Origin: Methylophilales bacterium HTCC2181
Lineage (GTDB): Bacteria > Pseudomonadota > Gammaproteobacteria > Burkholderiales > Methylophilaceae
DNA: 64,000 bases
Assembly: GCA_000168995.1 (NCBI GenBank)
Contig: AAUX01000001.1
Span: 744,001-808,000, forward strand
Direction: 5' to 3'
The position numbers and the translations under genes are program-made. Positions 36,139-46,050 of this stretch are shown piece by piece. Under the pieces are notes generated by a model. That model did no database searches. It was not told the DNA's origin and saw nothing but the letters and a program-made list of their open reading frames with translations. Numbering within the stretch: the first letter of the stretch is position 1; each line of letters begins with the position of its first letter.

Positions 36139-38172
36139 TTGAGCCAACAATACCCTAATAGCCCATATCTTCTTCATAAGCCTTTTGAGCCTGCTGGAGA
36201 TCAACCCGATGCCATCGATAAATTGACCGAGGGAGTCACTAATGGTGAAAAATTTCAAACATTACTAGGGGTAACTGGGTCGGGAAAGACCTTTACCATT
36301 GCTAACGTCATTGCAAGAACGGGGAAATCTGCCATTGTGATGGCCCCCAACAAAACACTTGCTGCACAGCTTTACTCTGAGTTTAGGGAATTTTTTCCTC
36401 ACAACGCGGTGGAGTATTTTGTATCCTACTATGACTATTACCAACCGGAAGCTTATGTTCCCGGGCGTGATGTTTTTATTGAAAAAGATTCAAGTATTAA
36501 TGATCATATAGAACAAATGCGTCTTTCTGCTACTAAGGCTCTCTTGGAAAGAAATGACTCAATCATTGTTGCTACAGTTTCGGCTATTTACGGTATTGGG
36601 GACCCTATTGCTTACCAAGGTATGGTGTTGTATATCGAAGTCGGCGAAAAACTCCTTCAGCGCAACATTATTTTACGTTTAGTTTCTATGCAATATGAGC
36701 GGAATGACTTCGACTTTTCTCGTGGTTGCTTTAGGGTTCGGGGTGATGTGATTGATATATTTCCTGCGGAAAACTCGGAAACTGCTATCAGAGTGAGCTT
36801 ATTTGATGATGTAGTAGAAGGCATATCAACCTTTGATCCCCTAACAGGGCAGATATTCGAGAAAATTAAACGCTTCACAGTCTACCCTTCCAGCCATTAC
36901 GTCACTCCTCGCGATACCGTATTAAATGCAATGGAAAAAATTAAGGTTGAACTTCAGTCACGAATCAAAGAGTTTGTAGACCAAACAAAATTAGTGGAAG
37001 CTCAAAGAATAGAACAACGCACGAAATTTGATTTAGAAATGCTCAATGAGATTGGCTTTTGTAAGGGTATTGAAAATTACTCAAGACACCTATCGGGAAG
37101 AGGTGAAGGCGAGCCTGCGCCTACTTTGCTCGATTATCTGCCTAAAGATGCTCTCATGATTATTGATGAGAGTCATGTGACGATCCCTCAGATAGGGGGG
37201 ATGTCTAAAGGAGACAGAGCAAGAAAAAATAACTTAGTAGACTACGGTTTTAGGCTTCCTTCCGCTCATGACAATAGACCGTTACGATTCGAGGAGTTTG
37301 AAAAAATACTCCCTCAAACTATATTTGTTTCTGCAACTCCAGCGAATTATGAAGCCGAGAATTCAAAGATTATTGTCGAGCAGGTTGCTAGACCAACCGG
37401 GCTTATTGACCCCGAAATTTTCGTTAAGCCGGCTGATTCACAGGTAGACGACTTGCTTAGTGAGATTACTTTACGAGTCCAAAAAGATGAAAGGGTTCTA
37501 GTGACAACTCTGACTAAAAGAATGGCTGAGGACTTAACGGATTATTTAACTGAGCATAGTATCAAGGTGCGATATTTACATTCGGAAATAGATACAGTGG
37601 AAAGGGTTGAGATCATTAGAGACTTGAGATTAGGTAAGTTTGACGTAGTGGTGGGTATTAATTTACTTAGAGAAGGTCTTGATATCCCTGAGGTATCCTT
37701 GGTTGCGGTATTAGATGCTGATAAGGAAGGCTTTCTTCGCTCAGAAAGATCGTTAATTCAGACTGCGGGAAGGGCAGCTAGAAACCTCAACGGTAAGGTT
37801 ATTTTTTACGGCAACTCCATCACAAGAAGTATGAAAGCGGCGATTGACGAAACCAAAAGGCGTCGAGTTAAACAAATCCAATTTAACAAAGATAACAATA
37901 TCACTCCGGTTGGTATAAAGAAAAAAATAAAAGACATTATTGATGGGCTAGAAGACGTTGATGAGCATAAGCGGGTTCAAGAAGCCAAAAAAGAAAACCG
38001 AAAGTATGAGGATTTAACGGAACCACAGATACTTAAAGAGATTTCAAAATTAGAAAAAGTGATGCAGAAATTTGCAAGAGATTTGGATTTTGAAAATGCG
38101 GCAAAGACACGAGATCAAGTGAAGTTTTTGAAAGAGCGTGTTTATGGCGCAAATATAAAAGACCGTATTTAA
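36139..38172 (+). CDS. uvrB: UvrABC excision repair helicase subunit UvrB
   Basis: The damage-verification ATPase of nucleotide excision repair. Walker A GVTGSGKT lies near residue 45, the beta-hairpin [15 protein letters not shown] near residue 95, and the helicase motifs [10 protein letters not shown] and TAGRAARN further on. A C-terminal UVR motif (about 632-667) binds UvrC. The 677-aa length is normal. The start is TTG ([10 protein letters not shown]), because no ATG exists before the conserved FEPAGDQP segment. Confidence 0.97.
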   Translation: MSQQYPNSPYLLHKPFEPAGDQPDAIDKLTEGVTNGEKFQTLLGVTGSGKTFTIANVIARTGKSAIVMAPNKTLAAQLYSEFREFFPHNAVEYFVSYYDYYQPEAYVPGRDVFIEKDSSINDHIEQMRLSATKALLERNDSIIVATVSAIYGIGDPIAYQGMVLYIEVGEKLLQRNIILRLVSMQYERNDFDFSRGCFRVRGDVIDIFPAENSETAIRVSLFDDVVEGISTFDPLTGQIFEKIKRFTVYPSSHYVTPRDTVLNAMEKIKVELQSRIKEFVDQTKLVEAQRIEQRTKFDLEMLNEIGFCKGIENYSRHLSGRGEGEPAPTLLDYLPKDALMIIDESHVTIPQIGGMSKGDRARKNNLVDYGFRLPSAHDNRPLRFEEFEKILPQTIFVSATPANYEAENSKIIVEQVARPTGLIDPEIFVKPADSQVDDLLSEITLRVQKDERVLVTTLTKRMAEDLTDYLTEHSIKVRYLHSEIDTVERVEIIRDLRLGKFDVVVGINLLREGLDIPEVSLVAVLDADKEGFLRSERSLIQTAGRAARNLNGKVIFYGNSITRSMKAAIDETKRRRVKQIQFNKDNNITPVGIKKKIKDIIDGLEDVDEHKRVQEAKKENRKYEDLTEPQILKEISKLEKVMQKFARDLDFENAAKTRDQVKFLKERVYGANIKDRI

Positions 38173-38179
38173 AAAGCCA

Positions 38180-38207
38180 TTGATTTTATTACAGAAAACT
38201 CTATAAT
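38180..38207 (+). promoter_or_regulatory. Promoter of the rpsF ribosomal operon
   Basis: TTGATT (38180-38185), a 16-bp spacer and TATAAT (38202-38207) form a strong sigma70-type promoter. Transcription should start near 38214, leaving a leader of about 57 nt before rpsF. Confidence 0.75.
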
Positions 38208-38224
38208 ACGGATTCTTTAAATCC

Positions 38225-38254
38225 TTGTCTCACAGCATTTGCTGGAGGCTACAA
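38225..38254 (+). promoter_or_regulatory. Hairpin in the rpsF leader, possible S6:S18 autoregulatory site
   Basis: The leader folds as TTGT / CTC / A-bulge / CAGC, loop ATTT, GCTG / GAG / GCT bulge / ACAA, so 11 pairs interrupted by one 1-nt and one 3-nt bulge. It ends just before the AAGGAGAG ribosome-binding site. Leaders of rpsF operons in many bacteria carry a bulged stem bound by the S6:S18 complex. This one has the right place and general shape, but the conserved bulge sequence is not clearly matched. Confidence 0.4.
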
Positions 38255-38270
38255 ACCATAAGGAGAGTCT

Positions 38271-38696
38271 ATGCGACACTACGAAGTAGTATTTGTTGTT
38301 CATCCCGATCAAAGCGAACAGGTTCCTGCAATGATTGATCGTCTTCAAACATTAATCAAAACAAATAAAGGCAAGATACATCGCCTGGAAGATTGGGGTA
38401 GACGCCAACTTGCATACCCTATACAAAAAATTCACAAAGCCCATTATGTACTTATGAATATTGAATGTTCATTAGAAACGTTGGCCGAGCTTGAGCATAG
38501 TTTTAAGTTCAACGATGCTGTGATTAGGCATTTAGTTTTTGCTACGAAATTAGCCGTAACGAATCCTTCTGCAATGATGAAAGAAGAAAAATCTAAATCA
38601 TTGGTTGGTGATAAACCAAAAGAAGAGGCTCCAGTAAAAGCAGAAGCAGTTACTGAGACAAAGGCTAAGGTAGAAAGCAAAAAAGAAGAAGCATAA
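38271..38696 (+). CDS. rpsF: 30S ribosomal protein S6
   Basis: Binds the central domain of 16S rRNA together with S18. [22 protein letters not shown] and the RNA-contact region [18 protein letters not shown] are diagnostic. At 141 aa it carries a lysine/glutamate/alanine-rich C-terminal tail of about 35 residues, a variable feature of the family. A strong AAGGAGAG site precedes the ATG. It heads the operon rpsF-priB-rpsR-rplI. Confidence 0.97.
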   Translation: MRHYEVVFVVHPDQSEQVPAMIDRLQTLIKTNKGKIHRLEDWGRRQLAYPIQKIHKAHYVLMNIECSLETLAELEHSFKFNDAVIRHLVFATKLAVTNPSAMMKEEKSKSLVGDKPKEEAPVKAEAVTETKAKVESKKEEA

Positions 38697-38699
38697 GCG

Positions 38700-38981
38700 T
38701 TGAATAATTTTTCACTTGAAGGTGAAATTGTTCATTTAGAAGGTTTACGTTTTACCCCGGCTGGCTTACCCGTTTTAAGTATGCGAATAAAGCATCACTC
38801 TAAACAAAGCGAAGCGGAATTAAGTAAGATGGTAAATTTAGAAATTGAAGCGGTAATGATTGGAAAGTTAACAGGCTCAGACTTGGCATTAGGGAATAAA
38901 TGTTTATTCCACGGTTTTTTAGAAAAAAAATCGTTAAAGTCTAATCAAATTATTTTTCACATTACGCAAATAAATAAATAA
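38700..38981 (+). CDS. priB: Primosomal replication protein N PriB
   Basis: A single-strand DNA-binding OB-fold protein that helps restart stalled replication forks with PriA. At 93 aa it has the family start NNFSLEGEIVHLEGLRFTPAGLPV and the C-terminal FHGFLEKKSLKSNQIIFHI (cited in part). Its position between rpsF and rpsR is the standard beta/gammaproteobacterial arrangement. The start codon is TTG, 3 bp after the rpsF stop. Confidence 0.93.
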   Translation: MNNFSLEGEIVHLEGLRFTPAGLPVLSMRIKHHSKQSEAELSKMVNLEIEAVMIGKLTGSDLALGNKCLFHGFLEKKSLKSNQIIFHITQINK

Positions 38982-38993
38982 TAGGAGTTTGAC

Positions 38994-39221
38994 ATGGCAA
39001 GAGAAATGTATAAGAGAAGAAGGTATTGTAGGTTTTCAGCAGAGGGCATTAAAGAGGTCGACTATAAAGACATAGACCTTCTTAAGGACTTTATCACTGA
39101 AAACGGTAAGCTTATTCCAGCAAGAATCACAGGAACAAAATCTAAGTACCAAAGACAATTGGGTACTGCCGTTAAACGTGCAAGATTTTTAGCCTTGCTT
39201 CCATACACAGACAAACACTAA
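38994..39221 (+). CDS. rpsR: 30S ribosomal protein S18
   Basis: A small-subunit protein that pairs with S6. The 75-aa sequence includes [49 protein letters not shown] (cited in part) and the terminal DKH. A TAGGAGTT site precedes its ATG. It is the third gene of the operon. Confidence 0.97.
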   Translation: MAREMYKRRRYCRFSAEGIKEVDYKDIDLLKDFITENGKLIPARITGTKSKYQRQLGTAVKRARFLALLPYTDKH

Positions 39222-39233
39222 GGAGCTTATATT

Positions 39234-39689
39234 ATGCAAATTATTTTATTAGAAAAAATTGCTAACCTTGGTGACTTGGGTGATGTGGTTGACGTGAAAG
39301 ATGGATTTGGACGTAACTTCCTTATTCCACAAGGTAAAGCAAAAAGAGCAACCGAAGCTAATAAGGCTGAATTTGAGGGGCGAAGAGCCGAGCTGGAAAA
39401 AGCTCAAGCTGCTTTACTAAAAGCTGCTGAAAAAAGAGCAAAAGACCTTGAGGGAGCCAAAGTTGAAGTGAAACAAAAAGCAGGAATTGATGGCAAGCTT
39501 TTTGGATCGGTTTCGAATATCGATATAGCAGAATTGCTTGTAGCTGCTGGTCACAAGGTGGAAAAAGCGGAGATACGCATGCCTGAGGGACCATTAAAAG
39601 CTATTGGTGATTTTGAAGTTACTGTAGCACTTCATCACGATGTGACAGCCAATATTTCTGTTACCGTGGTTGCAGACGAAACACAATAA
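39234..39689 (+). CDS. rplI: 50S ribosomal protein L9
   Basis: Binds 23S rRNA near the L1 stalk. The N-terminal domain [19 protein letters not shown] with [13 protein letters not shown] is followed by a long connecting helix and a C-terminal domain with [15 protein letters not shown]. The length of 151 aa is standard. An AAGGAGCT site lies ahead of the ATG. The operon ends in a strong terminator after this gene. Confidence 0.97.
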   Translation: MQIILLEKIANLGDLGDVVDVKDGFGRNFLIPQGKAKRATEANKAEFEGRRAELEKAQAALLKAAEKRAKDLEGAKVEVKQKAGIDGKLFGSVSNIDIAELLVAAGHKVEKAEIRMPEGPLKAIGDFEVTVALHHDVTANISVTVVADETQ

Positions 39690-39707
39690 AAATAATTTAA
39701 TTTTTTT

Positions 39708-39734
39708 GGCTGCCAATAGGGCAGCCTTTTTTTT
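39708..39734 (+). terminator. Intrinsic terminator after rplI
   Basis: GGCTGCC (39708-39714), loop AATAG, GGCAGCC (39720-39726) and a T8 tract make a textbook Rho-independent terminator for the ribosomal operon, just upstream of dnaB. Confidence 0.95.
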
Positions 39735-39740
39735 ATTGGT

Positions 39741-39746
39741 TATAAT
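39741..39746 (+). promoter_or_regulatory. -10 element of dnaB, 6 nt before its ATG
   Basis: TATAAT is followed by CATAAA and the dnaB ATG at 39753. A start site 7 nt downstream of the hexamer would fall on the A of the ATG. No Shine-Dalgarno is visible, and the -35 position falls inside the rplI terminator hairpin without a consensus hexamer. Confidence 0.5.
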
Positions 39747-39752
39747 CATAAA

Positions 39753-41129
39753 ATGGCCGACGATCAAATAGAGAACTTAAAACTTCCCCCTCATTCAGTA
39801 GAAGCTGAACAATCCTTGTTGGGAGGCTTACTGATCGACAATGAAGGATTAGATAAAGTCTCTGATGTTATTAATCCCAAAGATTTTTATCGACACGACC
39901 ATCAAATTATCTTTAAGCACATCGTTAAGGTTATAGAAGCCAGCCAGCCAGCTGACATTATTACTGTCGGTGAATCGCTGGAAAAGAATAACGAACTCAC
40001 CACCATAGGCGGATTGGCTTACCTGGGCTTATTGGCAGAAAATACTCCCACATCGGCTAATATTCGGGGTTACGCCACGATAGTGCGTGAACGCTCGATT
40101 ATGCGCAGTCTTGTCCAAGTTGGTTCAGATATCGCAGAAAGCGCTTACTCTCCTCAAGGAAGGGACGCCCAACAGCTACTCGACGAATCGGAAGCTAAGA
40201 TATTTCAGATTGCCGAATCCGGTAAAAGAGACAATATCGGCTTTGAAGATATTCAACATTTATTACCTAAAGTGATCCAGGATGTAGAAAAACGTATGGA
40301 AAATGGTAGCGATGTTACTGGAGTCGCTACCGGCTTTACTGATTTAGATAAGATGACATCAGGACTGCAGCCTGGTGACCTGGTTATTATCGCAGGTAGG
40401 CCGTCTATGGGGAAAACTTCACTCGCCCTCAATATGGCAGAAAATGTGGCGATTGACTCGAAGCTTCCTGTTGCCGTTTTTTCTATGGAGATGGCTTCAT
40501 CACAACTGACCACCAGGCTTATCGGCTCAGTGGGGAAGGTAGACCAACACAAGATGAGAACAGGACAGCTTGATGACGACGACTGGGAAAAACTTACGGA
40601 TTCTCTAGGGCAGCTTAATGATGCACCTATCCATATCGATGAAGGCTCGGCGTTAAACTCCTTTGAGGTCAGAGCTAGAGCTAGGAGACTGCAAAGACAA
40701 GCAGGGCAGTTGGGACTTATTGTGATCGATTATATTCAATTAATGTCAGCACCCGGTGGGCGACAAGGTGAAAATAGGGCGACTGAAATATCCGAAATAT
40801 CACGCTCATTAAAGGCACTAGCAAAGGAATTAAATGTGCCAGTAGTTGCGTTGTCGCAATTAAACCGAAGTCTAGAGCAACGCCCAGATAAAAGACCGGT
40901 TATGTCAGACCTAAGGGAGTCGGGAGCTATTGAGCAAGACGCCGATGTTATATTGTTTATTTACCGTGACGAGGTCTACAACCCTGAGTCTGCTGATAAA
41001 GGACTGGCTGAAATCATTGTGGCTAAACAACGAAATGGACCTATTGGAAGAGTAAAGTTAACATTTCTTGGACAATACACCCGCTTCGAAAACTATGCTG
41101 GCGTTGGTTACGATGTTGGATTTGAGTAA
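39753..41129 (+). CDS. dnaB: Replicative DNA helicase DnaB
   Basis: The hexameric 5'-3' helicase at the replication fork. An N-terminal primase-interacting domain (PPHSVEAEQSLLGGLL) precedes the RecA-like core with Walker A GRPSMGKTSLALN near residue 215, Walker B VIDYIQLM near residue 325, and SDLRESGAIEQDADV. The 458-aa length is typical and no intein is present. The dnaB stop overlaps the alr ATG by one base. Confidence 0.97.
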   Translation: MADDQIENLKLPPHSVEAEQSLLGGLLIDNEGLDKVSDVINPKDFYRHDHQIIFKHIVKVIEASQPADIITVGESLEKNNELTTIGGLAYLGLLAENTPTSANIRGYATIVRERSIMRSLVQVGSDIAESAYSPQGRDAQQLLDESEAKIFQIAESGKRDNIGFEDIQHLLPKVIQDVEKRMENGSDVTGVATGFTDLDKMTSGLQPGDLVIIAGRPSMGKTSLALNMAENVAIDSKLPVAVFSMEMASSQLTTRLIGSVGKVDQHKMRTGQLDDDDWEKLTDSLGQLNDAPIHIDEGSALNSFEVRARARRLQRQAGQLGLIVIDYIQLMSAPGGRQGENRATEISEISRSLKALAKELNVPVVALSQLNRSLEQRPDKRPVMSDLRESGAIEQDADVILFIYRDEVYNPESADKGLAEIIVAKQRNGPIGRVKLTFLGQYTRFENYAGVGYDVGFE

Positions 41130-42205
41130 TGAGGGCATTAAAGGCAAGCTTTCATAGTGCAGCATTTTCTAGTAATCTTAAACGGGTTAAAAGTTATTCC
41201 CCTAACAGCAAAGTTATGGCTGTCCTTAAAGCTAATGCCTACGGTCATGGCTTAATAGAAGCCGCTCGAGCACTAAATGATGCCGATGGTTTTTCTGTTC
41301 TGACGTTATCCGAAGCTATTGAGCTGAGAGAGCATGGGTTTACTCAACACCTGTTATTGTTAGAAGGTTTTTTTAAGCCCTACGAAGTAAAGATATGTAG
41401 CCTTATGGGCATCGGAGCCGTCATTCATCATGCACAACAAATAGACTATATTAACCAGGTAAAACCGGTTAAACCCATCGACGTTCATTTGAAAGTTAAT
41501 ACAGGCATGAATCGTTTAGGCTTTATGCCAAAAGACGTTGATTTGATACTTAAGCAGCTCGAAGAAAGCCCTTACATTAATAAAATTGTCATCATGACCC
41601 ATTTTTCTGATGCCGATGGCGAGAAGGGTGTGGCTTCTCAGTTAGCTTGCTTTAATGAAATTAAAGGCATTGATATCTATGAGCGTTCTGTGGCCAACTC
41701 GGCAGCCATCATTAAGTATCCGGAAACCCACTTTGAATGGGTTCGTCCTGGCATTATGCTTTATGGCGCTAGCCCCTTTGATGACAAAACCGGAAATGAT
41801 TTTCAATTAAAGCCAGTTATGTCCTTGCGAAGTGAGATTATTGCAATCCAAACGCTTGAGGAAAGCCAGTCCGTAGGCTACGGATCAGTTTTTACTGCAC
41901 CTCATAAAATGACCGTCGGTATAGTCGCTTGTGGTTATGCTGATGGATACCCGAGACATGCACCTTCTGGAACTCCTTTAATGGTTGACGGAGTCATTAC
42001 ACAAACCGTCGGGAGAGTGTCTATGGATATGTTATACGTAGATTTGTCCTCCCTACCCAACGCCGGTGTTGGATCATCTGTCGAGCTATGGGGTAAGGGT
42101 GTTTTGGTTGATGAGGTTGCTCGCCAATCCCATACAGTAGGATACGAATTGTTATGCGCTATCTCAGCATCTAGTCGAGTCCCAATGGAATACCAGCATG
42201 GCTAA
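41129..42205 (+). CDS. alr: Alanine racemase
   Basis: A PLP enzyme providing D-alanine for peptidoglycan. The PLP lysine is Lys34 in VLKANAYGHG; the second catalytic residue (Tyr) lies in the SVGYGSVFTA region near residue 250, and VGRVSMDM is intact. The 358-aa length is standard. It overlaps dnaB by one base upstream and radA by 8 bp downstream, so the three are translationally linked. Confidence 0.95.
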   Translation: MRALKASFHSAAFSSNLKRVKSYSPNSKVMAVLKANAYGHGLIEAARALNDADGFSVLTLSEAIELREHGFTQHLLLLEGFFKPYEVKICSLMGIGAVIHHAQQIDYINQVKPVKPIDVHLKVNTGMNRLGFMPKDVDLILKQLEESPYINKIVIMTHFSDADGEKGVASQLACFNEIKGIDIYERSVANSAAIIKYPETHFEWVRPGIMLYGASPFDDKTGNDFQLKPVMSLRSEIIAIQTLEESQSVGYGSVFTAPHKMTVGIVACGYADGYPRHAPSGTPLMVDGVITQTVGRVSMDMLYVDLSSLPNAGVGSSVELWGKGVLVDEVARQSHTVGYELLCAISASSRVPMEYQHG

Positions 42206-43565
42206 AAATAAAATTGCTTATAACTGTTCTGAGTGCGGTGGCCAGTCAACTAAATGGCAAGGCCAATGCCCGCATTGTTTCGCTTGGAACACGTTAGTTG
42301 AGGAAATTATCGAGGGTAAGACTAACAACCGTTTTTCATCACTAGCTCAATCATCTAGTCTACAAAAACTCAGCGATGTTGAAACATCGGAAATAGATAA
42401 AAGAGAAACGGGTATTTCAGAGTTTGATCGGGTACTTGGGGGCGGTTTTGTTTTGGGTGGCGTTATATTACTTGGGGGTGACCCCGGTATTGGAAAATCG
42501 ACGATTCTAATACAAGCCCTATCAAAAATTACCTCACAACCTGACAGGCCATGTAATGTGATTTATGTCAGTGGAGAAGAATCTTCGCAACAAATTGCGA
42601 TGCGTGCCAAAAGGTTGGAGCTGGAGGTGTCCGATATTTCTATGCTATCGGAAATCAATCTTGAAAAAATTATAAAAAATATCGATAAGCACAAGCCTGA
42701 GGTTGTTGTGATCGATTCGATTCAAACCATTTACTCGGAAGAACTTACCTCAGCTCCAGGCTCGGTTACCCAGGTCCGTGAATGCGCCGCACAACTCACG
42801 CGGATCGCAAAGCAAAATGCTATCACGATGATATTGGTAGGTCATGTTACTAAGGAGGGTACCTTAGCTGGACCAAGGGTTTTAGAGCACATTGTTGACA
42901 CTGTGCTGTATTTTGAAGGGGACACTAACTCTAGCTTCAGAATGATCAGAGCAGCAAAAAATCGATTTGGCGCTGTGAATGAGTTAGGGGTTTTTGCGAT
43001 GACAGAAAAAGGACTTAAAGAGGTGACAAACCCTTCGGCACTTTTCCTTTCTCATCACCAGGACAAGGTGAATGGGGCATGCATTACGGTGACCCAAGAA
43101 GGATCAAGGCCTTTACTTATTGAAATTCAAGCACTCGTGGATAGTACGCAAGCCCATGCTCCTAAGCGACTATCGGTAGGCTTAGAAAATAATAGATTGG
43201 CCATGTTGTTAGCCGCACTCCACAAACATGCCGGCATCGCATGTAGTGACCAAGACGTTTTTGTGAATGCTGTGGGTGGCGTGAAAATCACGGAGCCCGG
43301 TGTCGATCTCGCCATACTTTGTGCGGTTGTATCTTCATATAGAAATAAACCTATCGACCAAAAGACGGTTATTTTTGGAGAAATTGGTTTGGCAGGTGAG
43401 GTACGACCTGTGCAAAGAGGTCAGGAGCGTATTAAAGAAGCAGCTAAATTAGGTTTTACTCGAGCAATTATCCCTAAAGCGAATCAAGCCAAACAAAAAA
43501 TTAATGGCATAGAGATCTATCCTGTCAGCACCTTAAATGAGGCAATAAAGCTGATCAGTGACTAA
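42198..43565 (+). CDS. radA: DNA repair protein RadA
   Basis: A RecA-related branch-migration helicase. An N-terminal zinc finger (YNCSECGGQSTKWQGQCPHC) precedes Walker A GGDPGIGKST near residue 90, the RadA-specific KNRFG motif near residue 252, and a C-terminal Lon-like domain (DLAILCAVVSSYRNKP). The 455-aa length matches the family. Its end lies 2 bp from the convergent hpnD end. Confidence 0.96.
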   Translation: MAKNKIAYNCSECGGQSTKWQGQCPHCFAWNTLVEEIIEGKTNNRFSSLAQSSSLQKLSDVETSEIDKRETGISEFDRVLGGGFVLGGVILLGGDPGIGKSTILIQALSKITSQPDRPCNVIYVSGEESSQQIAMRAKRLELEVSDISMLSEINLEKIIKNIDKHKPEVVVIDSIQTIYSEELTSAPGSVTQVRECAAQLTRIAKQNAITMILVGHVTKEGTLAGPRVLEHIVDTVLYFEGDTNSSFRMIRAAKNRFGAVNELGVFAMTEKGLKEVTNPSALFLSHHQDKVNGACITVTQEGSRPLLIEIQALVDSTQAHAPKRLSVGLENNRLAMLLAALHKHAGIACSDQDVFVNAVGGVKITEPGVDLAILCAVVSSYRNKPIDQKTVIFGEIGLAGEVRPVQRGQERIKEAAKLGFTRAIIPKANQAKQKINGIEIYPVSTLNEAIKLISD

Positions 43566-43567
43566 GC

Positions 43568-44416
43568 TTATTTAATCCATGACATCCCAAAGAATGTTGT
43601 GGTGGCAACCAATATTTTCTTTATCGGTGAGAGTCCAGTTGAAATGTTCAATATGTTATCGGGTTCATTGGACACAACTTTCCTAAGCAAAGCGTAATAA
43701 ATGTTACCCATGATTAAGCCAGGCAGTTGTTTACGCACATCCTCTTTTGGTAGGCGGCGCATAGCCGAACGATAAAAGTCATTGGCCTGATCCCCCAAGT
43801 GCTTTACTAACAAAGTTAGCTTACCATTTCTCTTACTACTTAAAATATCATCCTCAGTCAGACTAAATTGGTCTAGTAGATCCAGAGGGACATAAATGCG
43901 TCCACGATGGGCATCCTCACCTAAATCTCGAATGATATTAGTTAGCTGAAGTGCGATCCCTAAGTCATGAGCATACTTCAAGGTATCCTTATTAGTAAAA
44001 CCAAAAATTCTTGCTGAAAGAAGGCCCACCACCGATGCTGCACGGTAACAATACAATTGAAGCTGTTTAAAGTTTTCGTATCGATGAAAGTTAAGGTCCA
44101 TTTCCATACCATCAATAATTTCAAGGAAATATTCTTTACTGAGGTTATAGGTTGACAGATGAGGGAGGAGAGCACGTGAAACCGGATGCTGTGGTTTTTT
44201 TTCAAACAATCTATCAATCTCCACTCGCCATGCATCTAACCTACGCTTCCCTGTTTTATAATCTTTGCATTCATCGACGATATCATCGACCTCACGACAA
44301 AAGGCATACAGGGCGGTTAGGGCCATTTTTTTTTGCTTTGTTAAAAATAAAAACCCTAAAGCAAAGTTAGATTTGCTGGATTGAGTTTTCTGGAAGCAAT
44401 ACTGTTCTGGGCTCAT
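43568..44416 (-). CDS. hpnD: Presqualene diphosphate synthase HpnD
   Basis: A trans-isoprenyl diphosphate synthase of the squalene/phytoene synthase family, 282 aa. Both aspartate-rich motifs are present: CREVDDIVDECKD near residue 41 and QLTNIIRDLGEDAHRGR near residue 157. With HpnC next door it should condense two farnesyl diphosphates to presqualene diphosphate on the way to squalene and hopanoids. Phytoene or C30 carotenoid synthesis is the alternative. It overlaps hpnC by 4 bp. Confidence 0.88.
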   Translation of the reverse strand: MSPEQYCFQKTQSSKSNFALGFLFLTKQKKMALTALYAFCREVDDIVDECKDYKTGKRRLDAWRVEIDRLFEKKPQHPVSRALLPHLSTYNLSKEYFLEIIDGMEMDLNFHRYENFKQLQLYCYRAASVVGLLSARIFGFTNKDTLKYAHDLGIALQLTNIIRDLGEDAHRGRIYVPLDLLDQFSLTEDDILSSKRNGKLTLLVKHLGDQANDFYRSAMRRLPKEDVRKQLPGLIMGNIYYALLRKVVSNEPDNILNISTGLSPIKKILVATTTFFGMSWIK

Positions 44417-45252
44417 GACCTTATTATCGCCTTAAACAATAAAATCCCCCAATCCCATTTACTTAGAGTGGGGGATTTAACAAATAAATTGTCCTTACTG
44501 AGCTTCATCCTACTACTCAAGAGTCTGCTGGCCCCAATAAGCACTTTGATTTGAAGTTTAAGTCTTCCTGTTAGATGATGCTTTAAACTTTCACCGCTAT
44601 CAATATGGTGATCGATTATAGTAAGCCATGCATCTTTTAAATTACTCCATCGCGGTGTGAATTCTTTCCGATGAATCTCCGCTTCAGTAACATTGAATCG
44701 TTTAAAATACTCCTGGGGAATGTATATTCGGTTTTTAAGAAAATCTTCATGAATATCCTGAAGCATGCCTATCATCGCCAGAGCAATACATAAATGATTA
44801 GATAGGCTAATTGTTGTTTTATTTTGTTTTCCGAATAGTGTCAGTATCATTTCACCCGCAGGGCACGCAGCTTTATTACAGTAGTCAATAACTTCACTCA
44901 TGGTGTGGTAACGATCTTTTGCAATATCCTGCTCAAAAGCTGTCATCAATTGATACAAAAGACCTAGCTGCAAATTAAATTCATGGCACACCTGTTTTAT
45001 GTCAACAAATAAGGGGACGGATGGTTTGGTGTTGATACTATCAAGGCCTTCTTTATAATACTGTAATTGAGCTGTGCGTTGCGATGAGTTCCATGTTCCT
45101 TCATCCGCAATATCGTCACACTTCCGAGCGAATTGATACAGAATGATCGCTGCCTCCCTTTGTTTTTTTGGGAACAACATGGATGCAACAGGAAAGTTTT
45201 CGTAATGTTTTTTAACATTACGCGCATGATTTAACGTTATATAATGGGTCAT
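44413..45252 (-). CDS. hpnC: Hydroxysqualene synthase-type protein HpnC
   Basis: A second squalene/phytoene synthase homologue (279 aa) with aspartate-rich sites RKCDDIADEG near residue 43 and LQDIHEDFLKNRIYIP near residue 165. The first FARKCDD and the DY-poor second site fit HpnC, which converts presqualene diphosphate to hydroxysqualene. It is first of the hpnC-hpnD pair. hpnE, the amine oxidase that finishes squalene, is not in the window. Confidence 0.87.
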   Translation of the reverse strand: MTHYITLNHARNVKKHYENFPVASMLFPKKQREAAIILYQFARKCDDIADEGTWNSSQRTAQLQYYKEGLDSINTKPSVPLFVDIKQVCHEFNLQLGLLYQLMTAFEQDIAKDRYHTMSEVIDYCNKAACPAGEMILTLFGKQNKTTISLSNHLCIALAMIGMLQDIHEDFLKNRIYIPQEYFKRFNVTEAEIHRKEFTPRWSNLKDAWLTIIDHHIDSGESLKHHLTGRLKLQIKVLIGASRLLSSRMKLSKDNLFVKSPTLSKWDWGILLFKAIIRS

Positions 45253-45303
45253 GGTGAAAGTATGCCATACCCATAATTACTTTTTAATGTCATAGGATTA
45301 TTA

Positions 45304-46050
45304 ATGTTAGGTTTAATTGGCGGCACCGGGCTTGATACGATTGAGGGATTAGCCATTGAGTCATATGAAGATATTGATACCCCCTATGGAGCGATGTCAG
45401 CACCTATTGCGATATGCACCCTTAATGATAAAACAATTGCTTTTCTACCGAGGCATGGAGAGAATCATACTATCCCTCCCCACCTCATTAATTATCGAGC
45501 CAATATCTGGGGCCTTAACCATATGGATGTCACTGATATTATCGCTATAGCCACTGTAGGTTCGATTAATGACGACCTCCATCCAGGCTCTATTGTGATA
45601 CCTAGCCAAATCATTGATTATACACACGGTCGTGAACATACCTTTTTTGAAGGAAAAAATGAGCCCGTTAACCATATTGATTTTACCTACCCATTTTCAC
45701 CTAGCATCGCAGAGCTTATCCATAAAGTATCCCAAGAGCTTAGTCTTGACGTATCACTTGGGGGGACATATGCCGCAGTACAAGGCCCACGATTGGAAAC
45801 TAAGGCGGAAATTGATCGCTATGAAAGGGATGGGGCGACTATTGTTGGTATGACGGGGATGCCCGAGGCTTCGTTGGCGCGTGAGTTAACAATGAATTAT
45901 GCGGCCATTTGCCCCGTTGCCAATCAGGCTGCCGGAAGAGGAACCAGCAAAGATGGGATTTCTCATCATGACATCACAAAAAAATCTAAAGGGATGATGG
46001 ATGAGGTGTTACAAATAGTTGCTTCATTTATTCGTATATATGGCCATTAA
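45304..46050 (+). CDS. S-methyl-5'-thioinosine/thioadenosine phosphorylase
   Basis: A 248-aa purine nucleoside phosphorylase of the MTAP family. Motifs are [31 protein letters not shown] (cited in part), [14 protein letters not shown] and [21 protein letters not shown]. The pattern PPHxINYRANxW with DYTxGREHTxF and NHIDF resembles the thioinosine phosphorylase of Pseudomonas (PA3004 type) more than human MTAP, so the salvage may run through deamination to methylthioinosine. It overlaps the def start by 11 bp. Confidence 0.85.
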   Translation: MLGLIGGTGLDTIEGLAIESYEDIDTPYGAMSAPIAICTLNDKTIAFLPRHGENHTIPPHLINYRANIWGLNHMDVTDIIAIATVGSINDDLHPGSIVIPSQIIDYTHGREHTFFEGKNEPVNHIDFTYPFSPSIAELIHKVSQELSLDVSLGGTYAAVQGPRLETKAEIDRYERDGATIVGMTGMPEASLARELTMNYAAICPVANQAAGRGTSKDGISHHDITKKSKGMMDEVLQIVASFIRIYGH

